The position numbers and the translations under genes are program-made. Below are positions 6,031 through 10,320 of a stretch of 10,320 bases of DNA, piece after piece. Within the stretch, counting starts at the first letter, position 1. Each line of letters opens with the position of its first letter. The notes under the pieces are model-generated. The model made no database searches. It saw only the letters and a program-made list of their open reading frames with translations, and was not told where the DNA came from. Where the stretch lies: assembly GCA_002441545.1 (NCBI GenBank), contig DJWL01000178.1, positions 1-10,320 on the forward strand, given 5' to 3'. This DNA comes from Flavobacteriaceae bacterium UBA6231 (GTDB lineage: Bacteria; Bacteroidota; Bacteroidia; Flavobacteriales; Flavobacteriaceae).

Positions 6031-6624
6031 ATGCTCTTTGGAAGTAAAATAAATTTAAACATGAAAGATGCAGATGTGGTTTATTATCCACATTTTTTCA
6101 ATAATGAATTATCAAATAGCTATTTTAAATCACTTTTAAATAACATTGAATGGCAAGAAGACAACATTACAGTTTTTGGTAAAACATATTTGCAACCACG
6201 ATTAACGGCTTTATACGCCAACAATAAACTTTCCTATACATATTCAAATATTACTATGCAACCAAAAGCATTTACAAAAGAATTACTGGAAATAAAAAAA
6301 GCTATTGAAAAAGAAATAAATACAAATTTTACAACTTGTTTAGCAAATTTATATAGAAATGGTCAAGACAGTAACGGATGGCACGCTGATGACGAAAAGG
6401 AATTAGGCACACAACCAATTATTGCATCAGTAACTTTTGGGGCAGAACGCATTTTTCATTTTAAACACAAATATGAACCACAACTTAAAACTAAGATTAT
6501 TCTAAATCATGGTAGCCTTTTAATAATGAAAGGAAACACACAAAATTGTTGGTTACATCAGTTACCAAAAACTAAAAAAAGAATGAGTGAGAGAATTAAT
6601 TTAACCTTTAGAATTATTGCATAA
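6031..6624 (+). CDS. AlkB-family 2-oxoglutarate/Fe(II) dioxygenase (ABH2-like DNA repair)
   Basis: An oxidative demethylase that removes N-alkyl lesions such as 1-methyladenine and 3-methylcytosine from nucleic acids, using Fe(II), O2 and 2-oxoglutarate. The jelly-roll core shows GWHADDEKELG with iron ligands His118 and Asp120, the third ligand His176 in WLHQLPKT, and 2-oxoglutarate-binding Arg188 and Arg194 in RINLTFR. The spacings His176-Arg188 (12) and His176-Arg194 (18) equal those in human ALKBH2 (236/248/254). VFGKTYLQPRLTALY and YSNITMQP (about 48-78) form the substrate-side lid region typical of this bacterial branch. The 197-residue length is normal for the single-domain form. ATG 6031 is chosen over the Met at codon 11 because relatives begin with a similar x-L-F-G-S-x-I-x-L-N stretch. 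It has no ada-like neighbour, so regulation by an adaptive response is not evident, and the gene is closed by its own terminator. Confidence 0.95.
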   Translation: MLFGSKINLNMKDADVVYYPHFFNNELSNSYFKSLLNNIEWQEDNITVFGKTYLQPRLTALYANNKLSYTYSNITMQPKAFTKELLEIKKAIEKEINTNFTTCLANLYRNGQDSNGWHADDEKELGTQPIIASVTFGAERIFHFKHKYEPQLKTKIILNHGSLLIMKGNTQNCWLHQLPKTKKRMSERINLTFRIIA

Positions 6625-6625
6625 A

Positions 6626-6655
6626 AAAAACCAAGATCCCTCAATCTCGGTTTTT
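6626..6655 (+). terminator. Intrinsic terminator after the AlkB-like gene
   Basis: AAAAACCAAGAT (6626-6637) pairs with ATCTCGGTTTTT (6644-6655) with one A·C mismatch and a 6-nt loop. The right arm ends in five T residues, 2 nt after the stop codon the hairpin starts. Confidence 0.8.
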
Positions 6656-7006
6656 CATCAATTTGCTTTTTTTATTTTGAAGATAGATTTAGGGTTACTA
6701 TAACTACTACAAAATGCAAATATTAATTAATTAATCCATTGAACTAAAAAGTATGTTATTTAGTACACTTCAAAAGTAAAATAATATTTCAATTTAACCG
6801 ATAAAAAGTATATTTTTTCGATGAATTACCTATTATTTTAACATTTAAATCTAAACAAGTCTATTTTAAGTATAAAACAAGACCAAAAATTCAATCATTT
6901 AATTTTTAATGTAACATAGAATAATCAACAACTTTAATATATTTTTACTACTCATAAAATAAAATTTATATCAAACAGTTTAAACAAAATAATCTATCGT
7001 TTAAAA
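6656..7006. other. 351-bp AT-rich intergenic stretch without a supported gene
   Basis: No open frame of useful length, tRNA-like fold or repeat array is visible. There is a 14-bp low-complexity palindrome, ATTAATTAATTAAT (6722-6735), and an imperfect A/T hairpin at 6799-6820. A near -7 box, TATATTTT, occurs around 6938-6945, about 60 bp before the next start codon, without a good -33 element. It most likely holds only the leader and promoter of the hydrolase gene at 7007. Confidence 0.5.
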
Positions 7007-7930
7007 ATGAAAACTAAAATTTTAGTATTAGCATTATTATGTTTTGTTAAAACATTCTCTCAAAACAATACTTTCACCTCTCAAGATATCCAAGTTAACA
7101 CCATAATTGATGGCACATTATTAATTCCAAATGAAGTTAGTAAACCAAATTTAGCTATAATTATTGGTGGCTCTGGTCCTACTGACAGAAATGGAAATCA
7201 AAGTTTTTTAAATAATAATTCATTGAAAAAATTAGCTGAAGATTTAACCAATAATAATATAGCTACTTTTAGATACGATAAGCGTATAGTAAAACAAATT
7301 AGAACAGGAAAAATAGATCTTAACATTATGTTTGATGATTTTGTAACTGATGCAATTTCTGTTATAGATTATTTCAAAAAAGATAAAAACTTCAATCATA
7401 TTTTTGTAATTGGCCATAGCCAAGGTAGTCTTGTGGGTATGTTAGCAGCAAAAGACAAAGCAGATGGATTTATTTCTATCTCTGGACCTGGCCAATCAAT
7501 TGACAATATAATAATTGAGCAAATTGGTAAAACCTATCCTATATTTACAAACGATGCTAAAAGAGTAATTGATAGTTTAAGAAAAGGAATTAAAACTAAT
7601 GATTATCCACAAGAATTAGCTACTGTTTTCAATAAAGATATTCAATCATTTATGATGAATTGGATGCAATACGATCCTGTAGAAGAAATAAAAAAACTAA
7701 AAATGCCTGTCTTATTAATAAATGGAACTAAAGATTTACAGGTAGAACCAAAAGAAGCAGAATTATTAAATGAAGCCGCACCAAATTCTACAATAAAATT
7801 GATTGAAAACATGAACCATGTATTAGTGACAATTGATGGTGATAATTTAGAAAATTCAAAATCATACAATGAGCCATATAGAAAAATTTCTCTGCAACTC
7901 ATTGAAGAAATAACAAATTTTATAAAATAA
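7007..7930 (+). CDS. Exported alpha/beta hydrolase (esterase/peptidase-like)
   Basis: A 307-residue serine hydrolase of the alpha/beta fold. Residues 1-18 form a signal peptide ending TFS before Gln19, as in the dipeptidase upstream, so it should be periplasmic or secreted. IIGGSGPTDRNGN (52-64) supplies the oxyanion-hole loop after the first core strand. The nucleophile elbow G-H-S-Q-G places Ser138, NGTKD gives the acid Asp243 and MNHVL gives His271, completing a Ser-Asp-His triad in the right order. The GSGPTDR loop is common in secreted hydrolases of the S33/BAAT-like group, which includes esterases and acyl-transferring enzymes; the substrate cannot be told from sequence. ATG 7007 is fixed by the signal peptide. 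It is flanked by terminators on both sides, so it is a single-gene unit. Confidence 0.92.
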   Translation: MKTKILVLALLCFVKTFSQNNTFTSQDIQVNTIIDGTLLIPNEVSKPNLAIIIGGSGPTDRNGNQSFLNNNSLKKLAEDLTNNNIATFRYDKRIVKQIRTGKIDLNIMFDDFVTDAISVIDYFKKDKNFNHIFVIGHSQGSLVGMLAAKDKADGFISISGPGQSIDNIIIEQIGKTYPIFTNDAKRVIDSLRKGIKTNDYPQELATVFNKDIQSFMMNWMQYDPVEEIKKLKMPVLLINGTKDLQVEPKEAELLNEAAPNSTIKLIENMNHVLVTIDGDNLENSKSYNEPYRKISLQLIEEITNFIK

Positions 7931-7931
7931 A

Positions 7932-7960
7932 AAAAAGCATCCAAAAAAAGGATGCTTTTT
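7932..7960 (+). terminator. Strong intrinsic terminator after the alpha/beta hydrolase gene
   Basis: A perfect 11-bp stem, AAAAAGCATCC (7932-7942) with GGATGCTTTTT (7950-7960), encloses a loop of seven A residues. It starts one base after the stop codon and ends in a T5 tract. Confidence 0.9.
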
Positions 7961-8107
7961 AACTAACCAACCAAAAATATAATTACATTCTCTAGTTTAA
8001 AGTAACCACTCAATAAACTTTTAATTTTGAATGCAACAATTATTATATTTCAATGATTGTGCCAAATTATATGTTTAACATAATATTAATAATACTTTAT
8101 ATTATAA

Positions 8108-8132
8108 TATTTTGGTATTTTTAGCCAAAATA
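8108..8132. repeat. 8-bp inverted repeat just upstream of the DUF819 gene
   Basis: TATTTTGG (8108-8115) and CCAAAATA (8125-8132) are exact reverse complements separated by 9 bp, ending 8 nt before ATG 8141. It may be an operator or a leader hairpin that limits access to the start codon. No canonical TAnnTTTG box was found in the 180-bp gap upstream; the repeat region itself contains the near match TATTTTTA (8116-8123). Confidence 0.4.
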
Positions 8133-8140
8133 AGTTTTTC

Positions 8141-9451
8141 ATGGATAATTCTCCTTTGTTTACAGACGACACAATCGTATTTGGATTACTAATGCTAGCC
8201 TTAGGATTCGTTTTTTATACAGAATCTAAAACATCTGGCTTTTGGGTTAAATTTTATAAAATAGTTCCAGGATTATTTGTGGCATATATGCTACCATCAT
8301 TATTCACTACTATTGGGCTAATAGCTCCAGAATGGGAAACAGTAAATAGCTCAGGCGAAATATCAAAACACAGTTCAAATTTATATTATGTTTCTAGCAG
8401 ATATTTGTTGCCAGCGGCTTTGGTTTTAATGACTTTAAGTATTGATTTAAAGGCTGTTTTTAATTTAGGATGGAAAGCTTTAATCATGTTTTTTACTGGA
8501 ACTTTAGGTATCATCATTGGTGGCCCCATTGCCATATTATTAATTTCTATGATTTCTCCCGAAACAGTTGGAGGTGTTGGGCCAGATGCTGTTTGGAGAG
8601 GCTTATCAACCTTAGCTGGAAGTTGGATTGGTGGTGGTGCAAATCAAACGGCCATGCTGGAAATTTATGGATACAACCAAAAACTATATGGAGGCATGGT
8701 GTTTGTTGACATTGTTGTAGCTAATATTTGGATGGCTGTATTATTAATAGGAATAGGAAAGTCCAATAAAATTGATAAATGGCTAAATGCAGATAATTCT
8801 GCTATTGAAGCTTTAAAAGAGAAAGTATCGACATTTACCAATAAAGTCAAAAGAAATCCATCCTTAAAAGACTTAATGATTATTGCTGCAATTGCTTTTG
8901 GAACTGTAAGTATCTCTCATTTTTTTGCTGGATATTTATCTCCTTATTTTGGTAAAGTAATAGGGAACATTGAATCTCCTACAACAAGAAATATATTTAC
9001 TTTTTTAGATTCAGAATTCTTTTGGATGATTAGCATTGCAACATTAATTGCCATTTTATTATCATTTACAAAAGCTAAAAATTATGAAGGTGCAGGTGCA
9101 AGTAAGTATGGAAGTGTATTTATATACATCCTAGTTGCATCTGTTGGAATGAAAATGGATTTAACACTAATATTTGATAATACAGGATTAATTTTTATTG
9201 GCATTGTTTGGATGACCATTCATGCTGGTTTATTAATTTTGGTTGCTAAACTTATTAAAGCTCCATATTTCTTTTTAGCTGTTGGTAGTCAGGCAAATGT
9301 TGGAGGTGCGGCATCAGCTCCAATTGTAGCGGCTGCATTCCATCCATCTCTGGCAACTGTAGGTGTTTTACTAGCGGTTTGTGGTTATGCTATTGGAACT
9401 GTAGGTGCAATTTTATGTGCAATTTTAATGGAACTGGCCTCCGTTAGCTAA
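8141..9451 (+). CDS. DUF819 (YjcL-type) multi-pass membrane protein, putative transporter
   Basis: A 436-residue integral membrane protein with about 11-12 hydrophobic helices, beginning at residues 10-27. It resembles the DUF819 family (for example Bacillus YjcL), which structurally belongs near bile-acid/sodium symporter and anion transporter folds. The substrate is unknown. Two glycine/small-residue-rich segments, GSWIGGGANQTAM (160-172) and VGSQANVGGAASAP (381-394), lie in equivalent places of the two halves. They look like the broken transport helices of an internally duplicated carrier, each with an Asn in a G-rich turn. A hydrophilic loop at about 203-245 links the halves. ATG 8141 is chosen because helix 1 follows shortly and the upstream sequence is noncoding. 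The gene stands alone, with a 76-bp gap to the following lipoprotein gene and no hairpin in it, so read-through is possible. Confidence 0.92.
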   Translation: MDNSPLFTDDTIVFGLLMLALGFVFYTESKTSGFWVKFYKIVPGLFVAYMLPSLFTTIGLIAPEWETVNSSGEISKHSSNLYYVSSRYLLPAALVLMTLSIDLKAVFNLGWKALIMFFTGTLGIIIGGPIAILLISMISPETVGGVGPDAVWRGLSTLAGSWIGGGANQTAMLEIYGYNQKLYGGMVFVDIVVANIWMAVLLIGIGKSNKIDKWLNADNSAIEALKEKVSTFTNKVKRNPSLKDLMIIAAIAFGTVSISHFFAGYLSPYFGKVIGNIESPTTRNIFTFLDSEFFWMISIATLIAILLSFTKAKNYEGAGASKYGSVFIYILVASVGMKMDLTLIFDNTGLIFIGIVWMTIHAGLLILVAKLIKAPYFFLAVGSQANVGGAASAPIVAAAFHPSLATVGVLLAVCGYAIGTVGAILCAILMELASVS

Positions 9452-9498
9452 TTGCAAATATTGTATTCACTTAATTTTTTTAAAACTTATAATTATCT

Positions 9499-9506
9499 GA
9501 TATTTG
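9499..9506 (+). promoter_or_regulatory. Possible -7 box for the DUF4369-like lipoprotein gene
   Basis: GATATTTG matches TAnnTTTG at all specified positions but the first and lies 21 bp before ATG 9528. Upstream at the -33 distance is only a T run. Weak support; the gene could also be served by read-through from the DUF819 gene. Confidence 0.3.
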
Positions 9507-9527
9507 CGCTCTAAATTCTATTTTTAA

Positions 9528-10235
9528 ATGAAAAAAATATCTGTTTTATTGGTCTTGTTTTTAATATTTTCTTGCGGTAAAGAACAACACGACCTAACTG
9601 TTATTGGTAATATTAAAGGCCTTAAAAAAGGAAGCGTTTATCTTAAAAAGGTAAAAGATACAGCTTTAGTAATGGTAGATTCTGTAGCCATAAGTGGAGA
9701 TTCTCAATTTGAATTGCATAGTGATTTAGAATCTCCCGAAGTGTTTTTTCTCTATTTAGATAAAAACAGCAATAGTGAAGATGATAGAATTCTATTTTTT
9801 GCAGACAAAGGAATTACAGAAATAAATACTACTTTAAAGAATTTTGTGTTTGATGCGAAAATTAATGGTTCAAAGCAACAAAAAACTTTAGAAGAATACC
9901 GATTGATGTCATCTCGTTTTAATGAAAAAAACTTAAATCTAATTAAAGAAAGTTTTGAAGCTCAAAAAAGTGGAGATACTTCAAAATACAACAGCATTCA
10001 AAATGAGTTTGATAACTTGTTAAAAAGAAAATACTTATACACTGTAAATTTTGCGTTAAACAATAAAGACAGCGAAGTTGCTCCTTATTTAGCACTTACA
10101 GAAATTTATAATGCTCAAATTAAGTATTTAGACACCATAAATGTTTCTTTAACTCCAGTAGTAAAAAACTCAAAGTATGGTAAAGAATTTCAAAAATTTA
10201 TTGACGATATTAAAAAGGGGAGTCTAAATAATTAA
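9528..10235 (+). CDS. DUF4369-like lipoprotein lacking a thioredoxin domain
   Basis: Residues 1-15 form a lipoprotein signal with lipobox I-F-S-C, so Cys16 should be acylated and the protein anchored in a membrane. The following G-K-E places Lys at +3 and Glu at +4, resembling the lipoprotein export signal that sends Bacteroidota lipoproteins to the cell surface (inference). Residues 20-115 (LTVIGNIKGLKKGSVYLKK…) form the beta-rich domain I recognise as DUF4369-like. It is followed by a long, charged helical part (about 117-180) and a short tail. DUF4369 usually precedes a thioredoxin/TlpA-like disulfide reductase domain. Here the protein ends at 235 residues with no C-x2-C motif, so it is a stand-alone form and not obviously truncated: the stop is followed by a proper terminator. 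ATG 9528 is set by the signal peptide. Its function is unknown. Confidence 0.88.
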   Translation: MKKISVLLVLFLIFSCGKEQHDLTVIGNIKGLKKGSVYLKKVKDTALVMVDSVAISGDSQFELHSDLESPEVFFLYLDKNSNSEDDRILFFADKGITEINTTLKNFVFDAKINGSKQQKTLEEYRLMSSRFNEKNLNLIKESFEAQKSGDTSKYNSIQNEFDNLLKRKYLYTVNFALNNKDSEVAPYLALTEIYNAQIKYLDTINVSLTPVVKNSKYGKEFQKFIDDIKKGSLNN

Positions 10236-10256
10236 TAACTCAACACCATAAAAACA

Positions 10257-10287
10257 AAAAACACCTTTCAAAATGAAAGGTGTTTTT
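10257..10287. terminator. Bidirectional terminator shared by the lipoprotein gene and the tRNA
   Basis: A perfect 14-bp stem (10257-10270 with 10274-10287) has a 3-nt AAA loop; the core is CACCTTTC/GAAAGGTG flanked by A and T runs on both sides. It terminates the plus-strand lipoprotein transcript. On the minus strand it ends the tRNA transcript about 10 nt after the tRNA 3' end. Confidence 0.9.
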
Positions 10288-10296
10288 ATTTTTAAG

Positions 10297-10320
10297 AGCC
10301 GATAGAGGGACTCGAACCCA
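10297..10320 (-). tRNA. 3' end of a tRNA (partial; isotype not determined)
   Basis: The minus strand reads GGGTTCGAGTCCC, the T-arm with loop TTCGAGT, then TC and the 3' acceptor strand TATCGGC (10304-10298) with T as discriminator base at 10297. CCA is not encoded, which is common in this phylum. The 5' acceptor strand, outside the window, should therefore be GCCGATA. The anticodon lies beyond the right edge. A GCCGA-type acceptor fits some tRNA-Thr genes, but this is only a guess. T-stem position 50:64 is a T·T mismatch. Confidence 0.8.

Noticed and set aside
6690..6706. TTTAGGGTTACT resembling the ECF -35 arm in the intergenic stretch
   Set aside because: It has an extra G, the strand-appropriate CGTC box is missing at the 17-bp distance, and no gene starts in that direction nearby.
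6722..6735. ATTAATTAATTAAT palindrome as an operator
   Set aside because: Low-complexity AT repeat, expected by chance in DNA of this composition; nothing links it to a gene start.
6799..6820. A/T-rich hairpin as a small RNA or terminator
   Set aside because: Only two G-C pairs at the base, an internal mismatch and no T tract or promoter; too weak.
6910..6936. TGTAAC at 6910-6915 as an ECF promoter for the hydrolase gene
   Set aside because: The sequence 17 bp downstream is TTTA, not CGTC, so only half of the motif is present.

Overview
The window is AT-rich DNA (roughly two thirds A+T by eye) from a member of the Bacteroidota, most likely a marine-type Flavobacteriaceae. The evidence is: promoter boxes of the Bacteroidota type (TTTG / TAnnTTTG); A-rich leaders without Shine-Dalgarno sequences; lipoprotein and signal peptides of flavobacterial style (…SCG, …FSQ); and several Bacteroidota-typical families (DUF6340-like, DUF6249-like, DUF4369-like). 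I see no insertion sequence, phage gene, CRISPR array or rRNA. The window looks like ordinary chromosomal core or housekeeping sequence.

Layout. (1) 1-1328: 3' part of a radical SAM enzyme gene, cut by the left edge. (2) 1393-about 2396, minus strand: a lipoprotein gene whose signal-peptide start is out of frame by one base at an A5/T4 homopolymer. It diverges from (3) 2528-3766, an RhlE-like DEAD-box RNA helicase. (4) 3797-4784, minus strand: an overlapping two-gene operon of an ECF sigma factor and a two-helix membrane protein, the likely anti-sigma factor. (5) 4926-5270, plus strand: a small three-helix DUF6249-like membrane protein, divergent from the sigma gene. (6) 5326-5991, minus strand: an exported VanX-type D-Ala-D-Ala dipeptidase. 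(7) 6031-6624: an AlkB-type 2-oxoglutarate dioxygenase. (8) 7007-7930: an exported alpha/beta hydrolase. (9) 8141-9451: a DUF819 membrane protein. (10) 9528-10235: a DUF4369-like lipoprotein. (11) From about 10297 to the right edge, minus strand: the 3' end of a tRNA. Six intrinsic terminators separate most of these units, and several can work in both directions.

The most informative region is 4795-4879. The gap between the sigma factor operon and the DUF6249-like gene carries two divergent copies of one bipartite promoter, TGTAAC-N17-CGTC. They share a 12-bp arm (GTGTAACCTAAA) and are arranged with perfect mirror symmetry around position 4837. This is the expected form of an autoregulated ECF promoter. 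It predicts that the sigma factor drives both its own operon and the neighbouring membrane protein gene, making 3797-5270 one small envelope-response module of sigma factor, membrane anti-sigma candidate and membrane target. The remaining genes look like independent transcription units with housekeeping roles: RNA remodelling, alkylation repair, peptide/envelope turnover and transport.
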